Positions 37,669 to 46,917 of a DNA stretch of 50,533 nucleotides are shown here, piece by piece. The notes beneath the pieces are model-generated. The model worked only from the letters and a program-made list of their open reading frames with translations, ran no database searches and had not been told where the DNA came from. A program made the position numbers and the translations under genes. How positions within the stretch are numbered: position 1 is the stretch's first letter; each line of letters starts with the position of its first letter. The stretch comes from Fructilactobacillus florum DSM 22689 = JCM 16035 (lineage in GTDB: Bacteria; Bacillota; Bacilli; Lactobacillales; Lactobacillaceae), in the NCBI RefSeq assembly GCF_001436645.1, contig NZ_AYZI01000010.1, forward strand, positions 1 through 50,533, read 5' to 3'.

Positions 37669-38508
37669 CTAAAATAAGTTTAGTTGCTCTAACGAACCAC
37701 CATTTGGCTCTTGATGAAGCTTTCGTTTTAATTCCAATGCATTCGGCGCCGCATCCTTGCCAGCATTATTATTAAAAATCACTACCGCTTGACGTGCCTG
37801 CTGTTCCAAGCGTTGCACTAGCGTGGTTAATTGAGCAAGTTCGGCCGGCTGATACCGATATCGATACCGTTCCCTGGTCCCCGCAGCCCACGCCACTTCG
37901 TTACGCCCGTGAAGCCTGACGAAGGCTAATTTCGGATTAGTGACAATCGGCACCAACGGCACCCCATTATTGTGAGCATGGGGTTCATCCACCACCACGT
38001 TGCTGTAGTTCAACCCTGCCAAAAATGAAAGCGTATCGTGAGTTAGTTCCGAGTTTGCAAACCAGGAAGCGTGTCGAAATTCCACGGCAATTGGCCACTG
38101 TGGCAATCGTTTTCTGATGGCTTGCAAATATTGAACATTCGTTACGTTGCAGGTAAATGAAGGCGGAAATTGAAACAATAAGCTTTGTAGCTGATTAGCT
38201 GCTACTAGTGGAGAAACTGCTTGTTCCAATTCCGTAAACAATTTCGCTAGTGCCGCCCCTTCCAGTTGCGGAGCATGCGGCAGGGGCGTTTTTGTCATAG
38301 CGTAGTTCGCCTTTACAATAAATTGAAAATCTGCTGACACCTGTGTTTGCCACTTGGTGACCCATGATTGCGGCGGGATGCGGTAAAAAGAACTATCGAT
38401 TTCTACCAAGGAAAAATCACGTGCGTATTCAGAAAGCGTAATTTTTTGCTTCTTCCCACTGCTTAAAAATGGATGGTCAGTCCAGGTGGTCAATCCCACT
38501 TTAATCAT
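37669..38508 (-). CDS. DUF72 family protein (YecE-like)
   Basis: TIM-barrel-like protein of the widespread DUF72/YecE family, function unknown. Landmarks are the N-terminal MIKVGLTTWTDHP, the EIDSSFYRIP segment, WPIAVEFRHASWF, and the RLHGRNEVAW motif. I choose the ATG at 38508 (279 residues) because it gives the family-like N terminus; an ATG at 38514 is also possible. It overlaps sir2 by eight bases and ends the trpS operon. Confidence 0.88.
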   Translation of the reverse strand: MIKVGLTTWTDHPFLSSGKKQKITLSEYARDFSLVEIDSSFYRIPPQSWVTKWQTQVSADFQFIVKANYAMTKTPLPHAPQLEGAALAKLFTELEQAVSPLVAANQLQSLLFQFPPSFTCNVTNVQYLQAIRKRLPQWPIAVEFRHASWFANSELTHDTLSFLAGLNYSNVVVDEPHAHNNGVPLVPIVTNPKLAFVRLHGRNEVAWAAGTRERYRYRYQPAELAQLTTLVQRLEQQARQAVVIFNNNAGKDAAPNALELKRKLHQEPNGGSLEQLNLF

Positions 38509-39223
38509 GGTCATCAACCGCTAATTCAGCAAAGAACTGCTCGGCTGCCATGGTGATCATGGTAACTGGAAAATCAAACTGGAGGGTCTCCTGATTGATT
38601 GCGACAACCGGGGCAGTTGGATTACGGTAGTCTAATAACCCGGAGAAAGGATAAACCCGCATCGAAGTCCCCACAATCACAACTAGATCGGCTTGGCGAA
38701 CGGCGGTCAAACTGGTTTGTAGGGTGGTCGGTGCAATGCCTTCACCATATAAAACAATATCTGGACGTAAAATCCCACCGCATTGCTGGTGATACATCGA
38801 ATGCGCATAAGCAGCATAGCTCACTGTTTGTTGACATTTTTGACAATAAATGTGGTACAAATTACCGTGAAACTCCGCTAAATTGGTCGCTGCAGCTTGT
38901 TGGTACAAACCATCTACGTTTTGGGTCACAATTGCTGCTCGTCCCGTTCGCGTCAGGGCCGCTTGTTTTTCATGAATCACATTTGGTCGTGCCTTTGGAA
39001 AATACATGTTCTTCATGACAAAATCATAAAAAACGGCGGGCTCTGTTTGCAAGCAGGTCTGACTCAAATAGTATTCGGCGGGGTGCTGTGCTGCTCCTCG
39101 ATCATACAAACCACCCTTCGAGCGATAATCTGGGATCCCCGAAGGTGTCGAAATTCCCGCACCAGTTAAAAAAACCAGGTGGTTGGCTTGTTCAAATTTA
39201 CTTTGTAATTCACTAGGTATCAT
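38501..39223 (-). CDS. Sir2-family NAD-dependent protein deacetylase
   Basis: Sirtuin of 240 residues. The NAD-binding GAGIS and TQNVDGL motifs and the catalytic histidine in the EFHGN segment are present. The structural zinc site is unusual: CQKC is intact, but the second pair reads HQQC, so one cysteine is replaced by histidine. AGGAG precedes the ATG. It lies between the IpaB/EvcA-like gene (9-base gap) and DUF72 in one operon. The substrate is unknown. Confidence 0.9.
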   Translation of the reverse strand: MIPSELQSKFEQANHLVFLTGAGISTPSGIPDYRSKGGLYDRGAAQHPAEYYLSQTCLQTEPAVFYDFVMKNMYFPKARPNVIHEKQAALTRTGRAAIVTQNVDGLYQQAAATNLAEFHGNLYHIYCQKCQQTVSYAAYAHSMYHQQCGGILRPDIVLYGEGIAPTTLQTSLTAVRQADLVVIVGTSMRVYPFSGLLDYRNPTAPVVAINQETLQFDFPVTMITMAAEQFFAELAVDDHD

Positions 39224-39232
39224 ATTTTTCTC

Positions 39233-40198
39233 CTATGATCGGAGCAGGTACGGAAGTTTGAGTTCGTTAAACAACTCGCTAACCGTCTTTTCATAGTTTT
39301 CTTGAATAAACTGCCGTCCAGCAGACGGTGTGCTTGGTCCTGCCAACACCAGTGAATTTTGATCATCTGCCAGGGCAAACCCAACAACCGCCCGAGTGCC
39401 GCTCTCCTTGTCTTTCAATTCGGAATGATATAGCTTAAAAACTTGTTTAACTTGCAGTTGTAGCTGCCGTTTTGAAAAAACGGAAGTAATCATTGCAAAA
39501 TCAGTTAAGTGAAGCTCCGCCAGCTTCCAGGTACGCATTTGGTCGTCAAAAGCTTTAAATAATTTAACTGCATTGCGACGGACTTGAAATGGTTCATCAG
39601 TTGGTTTCGCTGTGATTTTTTGATAAAGGTGCTGAGCTGCCGCCGTTGCCATCGGAAAATTTTGTTCAAAAACCGACCGATAGTCTCCTAACGTTGGCCC
39701 CAACAAGACTAATGCATCAATAATTACCACCAATCGTTTTATCATTTCGTTATCCAGCTTGCCAATTTCTGGGGTGATTAATTGACGAACTCCACGGACA
39801 TAGGCAGCTTCAATCTCAGGAGTGATCAACCCGTGCCGCCGTTGTTCTGGATAAACTACCAAGTGTAAAATTATATCAAACAATTCCGTCCCAAAATACT
39901 GTAGTTGATTGTCTAACTGATGGTCATCCGTGGTTAGCGGAAAATAGATTTTGGGAAACCCACGTAAGGTCATTAAAAGATGTAATATTTCATGGGTAAC
40001 CACAAAATCAGGTGCGGTTAGATCACTAACTTGCACCAAGAGTTGTTGTCCATTTTGAATTACCTGAGCTTGGTCGTGTCGCACCGTCCCAGACTTGAAT
40101 GTCCCAATAAATTGAACCTGTACATCGCCTTGAAAATAATGAGCCACCTGGTTTAAGAGATTTTGGCTGGTCGAGTTCAATTGTAATTCATCTGCCAA
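39233..40198 (-). CDS. IpaB/EvcA-family protein with HExxH motif
   Basis: A 321-residue soluble protein of the type annotated in lactobacilli as 'IpaB/EvcA family', commonly next to mvaA. Its biological role is unknown to me. HEILH at residues 69-73 is a zinc-metallopeptidase-like motif, followed by helical sequence that contains acidic residues (TDDHQLDNQLQYFGTELFD), where a third ligand could lie. The start is a TTG with AAAGGAG upstream, two bases after the mvaA stop, so the genes are coupled. Confidence 0.75.
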   Translation of the reverse strand: MADELQLNSTSQNLLNQVAHYFQGDVQVQFIGTFKSGTVRHDQAQVIQNGQQLLVQVSDLTAPDFVVTHEILHLLMTLRGFPKIYFPLTTDDHQLDNQLQYFGTELFDIILHLVVYPEQRRHGLITPEIEAAYVRGVRQLITPEIGKLDNEMIKRLVVIIDALVLLGPTLGDYRSVFEQNFPMATAAAQHLYQKITAKPTDEPFQVRRNAVKLFKAFDDQMRTWKLAELHLTDFAMITSVFSKRQLQLQVKQVFKLYHSELKDKESGTRAVVGFALADDQNSLVLAGPSTPSAGRQFIQENYEKTVSELFNELKLPYLLRS

Positions 40199-40200
40199 AT

Positions 40201-41463
40201 TTACTGTGCTCCTTTCTGACGTACTTGATTAAGAAGCGCCTGAGCCGTTGCAAGGTTTTGTTCCGCCGCAGGATACCGTTGTAATTGTTGAAGCACCGGT
40301 TGGATTTCTTCAGGAGTTGCTCCCGCAGTCAAAACCAGTGACTTCAATTGCAGTTGCATATGCCCCTTTTGGATTCCATCTGTGACTAAGGCCTTTAAGG
40401 CAGCTAAGTTCTGCGCTAAGCCGATTCCAGCTAATAAATTCATCATTTCTAGGGCGGAATCAAGCTGTAAAATATGATAATTAACTTTACTAATTGGTAA
40501 TACGTGGGTTGCTCCACCAACGATTCCGGTTGGAATTGGTAACTTGATCATCCCAGAAAGTCCAGTTGGGGTTACCTCCCATTTGCTAAGTCCTTGGTAA
40601 CTACCTTTGCGGGCTGCATAGGAATGCGCACTACTTTCGACGGCTCGCCAATCATTACCGGTCGCGACCACCACCGCATCAATCCCGTTCATAATTCCTT
40701 TATTGTGAGTAGCAGCTCGTTTAGGATAGATTTTAGCAATGTGTGCAGCCTCTTCAATCCGAGCAGCTACCTCTTCTCCAGAAAGAGCGCCCCGTTGGAG
40801 GGCGGAAAAAGGTACCATGCCAGTTGCCATCACAATGTTGTGGTCCCCAAAGTTAGATAAAATACTCATGATGACCCGGTGATCCAATTCCGTTTCTACC
40901 AAAGCAGCAATTGCTTCTAACATCGAATTAACCAAGTTAGCTCCCATGGCATTGCCGACGTCAACAAATAACTCGAACGAAGCATGCGTTTCGTCGATGG
41001 GGTTGAACTTCAAATCCCGAACGCCCCCATATTTTTTGATCGAAGGATGTGCGTCCACTGCCGTCTGTAACAATAATTGACGGTGTTCGTCGAACCAATT
41101 TTGTAACACCAATAAATTATCGGCCTTAATCAATACTTCTCCGGTCAAGACGTGACTTTCGGCAGTTGCGGTAATTCCACCACCGCGCCGTAACATTCCA
41201 GCCCCATTACTAGCAGCTGCGATCACGGACGGCTCTTCCGTCACCATCGGAACCAAATAGTGTTTTTGATTAACAACCACATTTGGAACGATTCCTTCTG
41301 GTAGCCCATAACTAGTCAAATAATTTTCGATCAGGTGTGCTTCCGTCGGTTGATAATTTGCTTGCAACACCTGCTGTTCGTTCGCACTCAGGTCTGTTGC
41401 TGCCACGAGCATTCGGAACCGTTCTTCGTACGATTTACGATGAAATCCGTGTAATTCAGTCAT
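40201..41463 (-). CDS. mvaA: Hydroxymethylglutaryl-CoA reductase, class II
   Basis: Reduces HMG-CoA to mevalonate for isoprenoid synthesis, the route used by lactic acid bacteria. The 420-residue protein shows the EEPSVIAAAS glutamate motif near residue 76, the catalytic lysine in THNKGIMNG, and the aspartate in ATGNDWRAVE. This matches class II enzymes. AGGGGAG precedes the ATG, which overlaps the ppx stop region by eight bases. Confidence 0.95.
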   Translation of the reverse strand: MTELHGFHRKSYEERFRMLVAATDLSANEQQVLQANYQPTEAHLIENYLTSYGLPEGIVPNVVVNQKHYLVPMVTEEPSVIAAASNGAGMLRRGGGITATAESHVLTGEVLIKADNLLVLQNWFDEHRQLLLQTAVDAHPSIKKYGGVRDLKFNPIDETHASFELFVDVGNAMGANLVNSMLEAIAALVETELDHRVIMSILSNFGDHNIVMATGMVPFSALQRGALSGEEVAARIEEAAHIAKIYPKRAATHNKGIMNGIDAVVVATGNDWRAVESSAHSYAARKGSYQGLSKWEVTPTGLSGMIKLPIPTGIVGGATHVLPISKVNYHILQLDSALEMMNLLAGIGLAQNLAALKALVTDGIQKGHMQLQLKSLVLTAGATPEEIQPVLQQLQRYPAAEQNLATAQALLNQVRQKGAQ

Positions 41464-42400
41464 GGCTCACTCCCCTTTGTAACCGCTGGCGGAGGTGTTC
41501 ATTAATCACACCCTCTCGCACACCTCCATCTGAGAAAATCACTCGTTTTGAATCAATAAAATCCATGATAGCCGTCAGATTAACTAATCCGCCAACAATC
41601 ACATCTGCGCGATCGTTTTCCAAACCCGGAATCTTTTTACGCTCCTTATAGTTAGCACTGAGCAGCATTAACATGGTTTTACCAACCTGTTTTCTCGTCA
41701 ACTGATAATCCTGAATGAGATCTATCGGAGTCAAAGCTTGTTGGCGTCGATTAATACGAGCGAGCGTCCGAGCAGCACCACCAATTAACACAACGGGGTA
41801 ATGAACTGGACGTCCCAACCAGCCAATTTTACTAAAAATTTCGATAATGTGTTGCTGTGCAGCCAGCCAATCAGCCCCAGAAACCTGATCTTTTAAATGA
41901 AATTGTTCGGTGATTTTAACTGCTCCAGTAGGAATACTGGTATAGTTAATGGCTTCCCGCTTGCGCACATGCACAATTTCGACACTAGCACCGCCAATGT
42001 CCATCAGAACAAAGTCATGTACTTTAACTCGGTCAGCTACCCCTTCATAGTCAAAATAAGCTTCTTCTGCCCCCGTCAGCACTCGAATCTTTATCCCGGT
42101 TTGGTCGCGAACTAATTTGAGAAAATCATCCTGATTTTGCGCCTGACGAACCGCTGCCGTTGCAATCGCCGTAACCGTTAAATTTGGCAGCTTACTATAA
42201 AAGGCTTGAAATTGATGTAGTGCCTTAATGGTACGCTGGATGGCACCCGATTGGAGCCGGTTTTTCCGTCCCATTCCCTGCGATAGACGAGCCGGGCTCT
42301 TCATCCGTTTCACTTCCTGATAATTGCCCTCTTGATCAATTTCGTAAATCGCCATTCGCACCGAATTAGAGCCAATGTCGATAATGACAAAGTTCTCCAT
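41456..42400 (-). CDS. Ppx/GppA exopolyphosphatase family protein
   Basis: Actin-like ATPase-fold phosphatase of the exopolyphosphatase/pppGpp phosphatase family. The phosphate-binding segment IDIGSNSVRMAIYE near the N terminus and the second motif DIGGASVEIVHV are intact. 314 residues, with AGGAGG before the ATG at 42400 and a nine-base gap after trpS. Whether it acts on polyphosphate or pppGpp cannot be told from sequence. Confidence 0.9.
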   Translation of the reverse strand: MENFVIIDIGSNSVRMAIYEIDQEGNYQEVKRMKSPARLSQGMGRKNRLQSGAIQRTIKALHQFQAFYSKLPNLTVTAIATAAVRQAQNQDDFLKLVRDQTGIKIRVLTGAEEAYFDYEGVADRVKVHDFVLMDIGGASVEIVHVRKREAINYTSIPTGAVKITEQFHLKDQVSGADWLAAQQHIIEIFSKIGWLGRPVHYPVVLIGGAARTLARINRRQQALTPIDLIQDYQLTRKQVGKTMLMLLSANYKERKKIPGLENDRADVIVGGLVNLTAIMDFIDSKRVIFSDGGVREGVINEHLRQRLQRGVSHD

Positions 42401-42409
42401 CACATCCTC

Positions 42410-43444
42410 CTAGCGCCGACCTGCGGATTGAAAATAATTAATTCCCATCGCATCCCGAACTTGCTGGAGCGTGGCTTCGGCTGTCTCATTGGAGGCGGCA
42501 CTCCCGGTCTCTAGAATCTTGCTAACCTGTTCCAAGTCAGCAGCAAAGACCGCCCTACGTTCTCGAATGGGAGCCAGTTTTGCTTGTAAAACCTCGTTAA
42601 GATACCGTTTGATTTTCACATCACCTAATCCACCATGCTGATACTGGGCTTTTAATTCCGCAACATACGAAGAATCATCAGCAAAAATATCCAGGTAAGT
42701 AAAAACCGTGTTACCAGCCACTTGTCCTGGATCCTGTACGTGGATATGGTTTGGATCCGTGTACATCGACATAACCTTTTTTTGAATCGTATCCTCATCA
42801 TCGGCTAAATAAATGGCATTATTTAAGGATTTACTCATCTTGGCATTGCCATCGAGTCCAGGAATACGTCCCTGCCCCTGTGGAGGGAAATATCCGGTAG
42901 GCTCCACCAACACCTTACTATCATAGATATGATTAAAACTACGAACGAGCTCGCGGGTTTGTTCTATCATCGGCTCTTGATCATCACCAACTGGAATCAC
43001 TGCGGCTTTGAAAGCAGTGATATCGGCAGCCTGACTCACAGGATAAGTCAAAAATCCGGCAGGTACACTTTCATTAAAGCGCTTTTGCTGAATTTCATGC
43101 TTTACCGTGGGATTTCTTTCCAACCGAGCTACCGTTACTAAATTCATATAAATCATTGTTAGCTCATTTAAAGCAGGAATTTGCGACTGCACAAAGATGG
43201 TTGACTTTGCTGGATCAATCCCAACTGCCAAATAATCCAAGGCCACTTGAAATAAGCTATTGCGGATTTTTTCCGGATCCCGCGCATTGTCCGTTAGAGC
43301 CTGCATGTCAGCAATCATAACGTACGGTTGATATTTACCTTCATTTTGTAACCTCACTCGATTGGCAAGTGAACCAACATAGTGCCCAATATGCATTCTA
43401 CCTGTGGGGCGATCGCCTGATAACATCACTGGTTTCTTTTCCAT
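42410..43444 (-). CDS. trpS: Tryptophanyl-tRNA synthetase
   Basis: Class I synthetase charging tRNA-Trp. HIGH ([12 protein letters not shown]) and KMSKS ([11 protein letters not shown]) motifs are intact. I start it at the ATG at 43444 (344 residues, begins MEKKPVML), which has AAAGGAG upstream. The open frame continues to 43567 but that stretch is the T-box leader, not protein. It heads the trpS-ppx-mvaA-(IpaB/EvcA)-sir2-DUF72 operon, so the mevalonate gene may be co-controlled by tryptophan supply. Confidence 0.97.
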   Translation of the reverse strand: MEKKPVMLSGDRPTGRMHIGHYVGSLANRVRLQNEGKYQPYVMIADMQALTDNARDPEKIRNSLFQVALDYLAVGIDPAKSTIFVQSQIPALNELTMIYMNLVTVARLERNPTVKHEIQQKRFNESVPAGFLTYPVSQAADITAFKAAVIPVGDDQEPMIEQTRELVRSFNHIYDSKVLVEPTGYFPPQGQGRIPGLDGNAKMSKSLNNAIYLADDEDTIQKKVMSMYTDPNHIHVQDPGQVAGNTVFTYLDIFADDSSYVAELKAQYQHGGLGDVKIKRYLNEVLQAKLAPIRERRAVFAADLEQVSKILETGSAASNETAEATLQQVRDAMGINYFQSAGRR

Positions 43445-43465
43445 TTTAAAAATTTCTCCTTTGCT

Positions 43466-43636
43466 AACAAAACAGGCGCCCATGATTAAATAATCAATAG
43501 GACGCCTGCACGTGGTACCACCTAAATTGCACTTTAATGCCACTCTAACGGTAAGGTCGTTAGCCATTCCAATTCACTTCGTCGCATCGATTTCACCAAA
43601 TTCGATTTCTCTGTTTGTTGACGTCGCTACTATTAT
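43466..43636 (-). ncRNA. Tryptophan T-box leader of trpS
   Basis: A transcriptional T-box. The antiterminator folds as UAGG (43524-43521), bulge UGGUACC (43520-43514), ACG, loop, CGU, then CCUA (43501-43498). The competing terminator pairs 43508-43500 with 43481-43473, followed by UUUUGUU. A perfect stem III CTAACG/CGTTAG lies upstream. An AGAGA motif (43612-43608) and a GAA-UUGGAA specifier region with UGG at 43571-43569 mark stem I, which is short for a T-box. The specifier UGG matches tryptophan. Confidence 0.85.
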
Positions 43637-43642
43637 GTTTTA

Positions 43643-43671
43643 ATTTTAGTTGGTTTCAATTCATTTGTCAA
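43643..43671 (-). promoter_or_regulatory. Promoter of the trpS operon
   Basis: TTGACA (43666-43671), a 17-base spacer and TAAAAT (43643-43648) on the minus strand place the transcript start near 43636, just before the T-box. Confidence 0.8.
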
Positions 43672-43712
43672 AACTAGCCTCCCTTGTTTGCGCCGTTCAA
43701 GTTGTTTTTCGG

Positions 43713-43718
43713 TATAAT
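43713..43718 (+). promoter_or_regulatory. -10 box of the helD promoter
   Basis: A perfect TATAAT lies 70 bases upstream of the helD start. A TTGCGC hexamer sits 19 bases before it, a weak and widely spaced -35. The divergent trpS promoter is about 45 bases away. Confidence 0.5.
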
Positions 43719-43787
43719 AAATACAAGGATTTTCTTAGCTTTCTACCATTTTTTATTCCACTGTTTAGAAAGGGTGTTTCCATCCCT

Positions 43788-46097
43788 ATGCTTAGTAACG
43801 CCAAAAAAGAAGAACAGCAAGAACAACACCGCATTACTACCATTTCAAAATTATTAAAAGCTAAAATTAAAACCGTCAAATTACAGGTCAAAGCGGCAGC
43901 CACGGAGTTGCAACGAGTTCAAAAAAACTATGGGATCAATACCTCTGTCAACTATCTAGAAGCAGATGATAGAATTGAGACCAAGGCTGATTTACAGCAA
44001 CAACGCAGTTTAGTTAACAAGGTCGTTGAAGATGAAAAAATTGTAAAAAATCAACTTCAAACCTATCAGCTTCTAGAAAAATCACCCTACTTTGGACGTA
44101 TTGATATCAAAAATAGTCCCACTAGCCCCCCCGAATCCCTTTATATCGGAACGGCTTCGTTGATTGATGATCAAGGTCAATTTTTGATTCATGACTGGCG
44201 CGCTCCCATCGCTAGCGTTTACTACAACGGAACCTTAGGCACCGTTACTTATCAAACGCCTGCCGGAGACCAAACCGTCGAATTAATTAAAAAACGCCAA
44301 TTTAAGATACGAAATGGGCGTTTGCTCAATATGTTTGATACCAACGAAACCGTTGGTGATGAACTATTACAAACCGAATTAGGTGCTCAGAGCTCCGAGA
44401 ATTTACGCAACATCGTAGCTACGATTCAAAGGGAACAAAACGCAATTATCCGCGATACTAAAAGCGATCTTCTCGTTGTCCAGGGCGTCGCCGGATCCGG
44501 TAAAACATCAGCCTTATTACAAAGAATCGCTTTTTTACTGTATCATAGTCGCACGACCCTTGCGGCCAACCAAATCCTATTATTTTCCCCTAACCGGCTC
44601 TTTTCAAACTACATCAGCGAAGTACTACCCAGTCTTGGTGAAAAAAACATGCGTCAGGTAACCATTGCAGAATTCTTTCAGCGAAGATTAAATGGCTTTA
44701 AAGTTCAAACCATCTTCAATCGTTTTGAAACCGCCGAACATCCAACTGCAATTACTACTTTCAAGGGAAGTCGCGAATTCATTACAGCGATTGAAACTTA
44801 TCTGCAGCGCTGTTCGTCTAAAAGCCTGGTGTTTTTAGACATTTATTTTCATGGGGAAGTTTACTTTACTCGTAGCACTATTACGAAAATCTATGCTGCG
44901 CTTCCAATCAACCTTCCTTTTCGTGAAAAAATCGTAGCCACGAAGAATCATCTTATCAAAAAGCTGCAACGGCGCAGTCGCCAAGATGCACATAGTAGTT
45001 GGGCTGAAGAAATCTTAAATACGCTTTCTGATGAAGATTATCATGAACTTTTAGCCGAAACGGAGCATGAGGAATTTGACTCATTTGCAGCCGAACAAGA
45101 ATACCTTCTTTTAAGAATTGCTAGAAGAGAACTTCGAATCGTCTACGATGCGATTTACAACAACCGTTTTTGGGACGCAGCTTCGCAATATATCGATTTT
45201 CTTCATCACGTCACCATTCCAAATAATGTGACCCGGCTTGATTGGGATAAAACCATTCATGACTTTCAGGAACGACTTGAATTTCATCAAATCCATCTTG
45301 AAGACGCTGCTCCCTTGCTATACTTGCGGGATCGTTTTTTAGGGAGCCATCGCAATCAAAGCATTAAATACTTATTTATTGATGAAGTACAGGACTACGC
45401 AATAGCTGAACTAATGTATCTCAAAATGATTTTTCAACATGCGAAGTTTAACTTGATTGGAGACAGCGAGCAGGCTTTGTTTAAAGACGTTGAACCAGCA
45501 AAGCAATTATTACAAGAATTAAAGCAAGCATTGCCGGTTAAACATGAGCGGCTCATTGAGTTGCGAAGAGCGTACCGTTCTACTTCCCCCATTACTAAAT
45601 TTGCTAGTTCGCTTTTGCCGGATGGAGACCAGATTAAACCATTCAACCGCTCAGGAACGTTACCAGAAATATACATTGAACCCAGTTATAATGATCTAGA
45701 AAAGCGGCTAATAAAAGTTGTAAGCGCTGATTTAAATCAATCCGATTCGGTAGCTGTTATTACCAAGAATCAAGAACAAGCTGCCACCGTTTGGCAAACA
45801 TTACGTAGCCACTTTGATGCCCACTTGATTTCTGATGACCAACGCTCATTGGCTCACGATGTCATCGTGCTTCCGATTTATCTTGCTAAGGGCTTGGAAT
45901 TTGATGCTGTTATTGGTTGGGATCTTTCCAAGAAAAATTATCCAGACCACCACTCATTAGGGATAGTGTACACCATGGCAACCCGAGCCATGCATACACT
46001 CACTTTGCTGACCCGTGCTCCGATTACCCCGGTCATTAATTTACAAACTAGCACTGGTTCATTTGTCAAAATTTTTAACAAACACAAAAAGAACTGA
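43788..46097 (+). CDS. helD: RNA polymerase recycling helicase HelD
   Basis: UvrD/Rep-like ATPase that removes stalled or idle RNA polymerase from DNA, working with the delta subunit encoded at 24457. The N-terminal coiled-coil arm (about residues 1-90) is followed by Walker A GVAGSGKT at 233-240, helicase motif II FIDEVQD, and a C-terminal helicase motif near LAKGLEFDAVIGWD. The ATG at 43788 gives 769 residues; AGAAAGGG is a somewhat distant site. An upstream frame to 43650 crosses the promoter and is rejected. Confidence 0.92.
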   Translation: MLSNAKKEEQQEQHRITTISKLLKAKIKTVKLQVKAAATELQRVQKNYGINTSVNYLEADDRIETKADLQQQRSLVNKVVEDEKIVKNQLQTYQLLEKSPYFGRIDIKNSPTSPPESLYIGTASLIDDQGQFLIHDWRAPIASVYYNGTLGTVTYQTPAGDQTVELIKKRQFKIRNGRLLNMFDTNETVGDELLQTELGAQSSENLRNIVATIQREQNAIIRDTKSDLLVVQGVAGSGKTSALLQRIAFLLYHSRTTLAANQILLFSPNRLFSNYISEVLPSLGEKNMRQVTIAEFFQRRLNGFKVQTIFNRFETAEHPTAITTFKGSREFITAIETYLQRCSSKSLVFLDIYFHGEVYFTRSTITKIYAALPINLPFREKIVATKNHLIKKLQRRSRQDAHSSWAEEILNTLSDEDYHELLAETEHEEFDSFAAEQEYLLLRIARRELRIVYDAIYNNRFWDAASQYIDFLHHVTIPNNVTRLDWDKTIHDFQERLEFHQIHLEDAAPLLYLRDRFLGSHRNQSIKYLFIDEVQDYAIAELMYLKMIFQHAKFNLIGDSEQALFKDVEPAKQLLQELKQALPVKHERLIELRRAYRSTSPITKFASSLLPDGDQIKPFNRSGTLPEIYIEPSYNDLEKRLIKVVSADLNQSDSVAVITKNQEQAATVWQTLRSHFDAHLISDDQRSLAHDVIVLPIYLAKGLEFDAVIGWDLSKKNYPDHHSLGIVYTMATRAMHTLTLLTRAPITPVINLQTSTGSFVKIFNKHKKN

Positions 46098-46118
46098 TTA
46101 AGCAGTTCTTTTTGTGTT
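46081..46118. terminator. Bidirectional terminator, helD and mscL
   Basis: A perfect 16-bp stem (46081-46096 with 46103-46118) with a six-base loop lies between the convergent genes and overlaps both stop codons. Confidence 0.9.
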
Positions 46119-46485
46119 AATGTCTTTGTCGCAATAATTCAACAATTTCTTGTAAGTATTTATCCGTGGTACTAGGAGCAGGCGTTTTCTTTGCCGGCTC
46201 AAGTCGCAATTTAGTTAACAACTTAACTAATAGAAAGACCACAAAAGCAATAATAAAGAAATTTAGTAAAGAATTGAGAAAAGCTCCATATCTAAACGTC
46301 GTATCGCCTACATGGAAAACTAATGTTGATAGATCAACTTTCCCTAAGAAAATTCCGATGAACGGGTTTAACAAGTTTTTCACCAATGAAGTTACAATAT
46401 TGGTAAACGCCGCTCCAACAATGACCCCAACTGCCATATCAATTACATTGCCTCTTGAAATGAATGCTTTAAATTCTTTAAACAT
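46117..46485 (-). CDS. mscL: Large-conductance mechanosensitive channel
   Basis: Membrane-tension valve that protects against osmotic downshock. 122 residues with the N-terminal [26 protein letters not shown] segment shortened to the family core ([14 protein letters not shown]), two transmembrane helices and a charged C-terminal helix. The start has GGAGAC upstream. A TATAAT box at 46537-46542 on the minus strand is a likely -10. Confidence 0.96.
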   Translation of the reverse strand: MFKEFKAFISRGNVIDMAVGVIVGAAFTNIVTSLVKNLLNPFIGIFLGKVDLSTLVFHVGDTTFRYGAFLNSLLNFFIIAFVVFLLVKLLTKLRLEPAKKTPAPSTTDKYLQEIVELLRQRH

Positions 46486-46637
46486 TGATTAGCCTCGTCT
46501 CCTGTTAATGTGTTTTTTAGCTACTACAATAACTCCATTATAACGAACTACACCCCTTCGAAAACATAGATTTACCAATAGCTCCAAATTATTATTTTTC
46601 AATTTATATGTACTTGTCCACTTGCTTTTTTACCTAA

Positions 46638-46784
46638 ATCACATTCAATCGACGTGATTACTTAACGAAACGTGGTATTCAATTGCAGTTTGAGCCGCTT
46701 CTGGGGATTCTTAATATTGATATAACAGCATTCGTAGGGCAATGGTACACAATTATTTATTTAAAAACTCCTTTCGACTATTAA
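46638..46784 (+). other. Start-less, coding-like block of higher GC, possible repeat or mobile remnant
   Basis: Between mscL and the accessory genes, 46,670-46,745 is richer in GC than its surroundings. The plus strand reads without stop for 48 codons (including RGIQLQFEPLLGILNID) but has no start codon or ribosome binding site. The minus strand also has short open stretches here. I see no function. The rest of 46,543-46,637 holds nothing recognisable. Confidence 0.3.
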
Positions 46785-46917
46785 GTAAATTTTGAAATTC
46801 TTCTAAATCATCTAAAGTTGCGCTATTTTTTAAAAAGTTCCTTGCTGTCGAACGTTTGTTAATGTATCGTTTACGTTCCTTGTTTAGCTTGTGAATCTGA
46901 GTAAACCATTGATTCTC
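46753..46917 (-). pseudogene. Small gene remnant lacking a start, probable frameshift near the 5' end
   Basis: A 54-codon stop-free frame encodes a hydrophilic, helical, Lys-rich peptide (KERKRYINKRSTARNFLKN, then ATLDDLEEFQNLL) typical of small lactobacillus or phage proteins. It has no start codon. An ATG with AGGAG (46907-46909) is present at exactly the right place but in another frame, which ends after 12 codons. Insertion of two bases after this ATG (ATGTGG instead of ATGG) would restore a complete gene. Confidence 0.5.

Noticed and set aside
43445-43567. A 41-residue N-terminal extension of TrpS
   Set aside because: The stretch contains the T-box antiterminator, terminator hairpin and ribosome binding site; known TrpS proteins start at MEKKPVM-like positions.
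43650-43787. Hydrophobic N-terminal extension of HelD
   Set aside because: It runs through the -10 box of the promoter, and HelD is a soluble protein that begins with a coiled coil.
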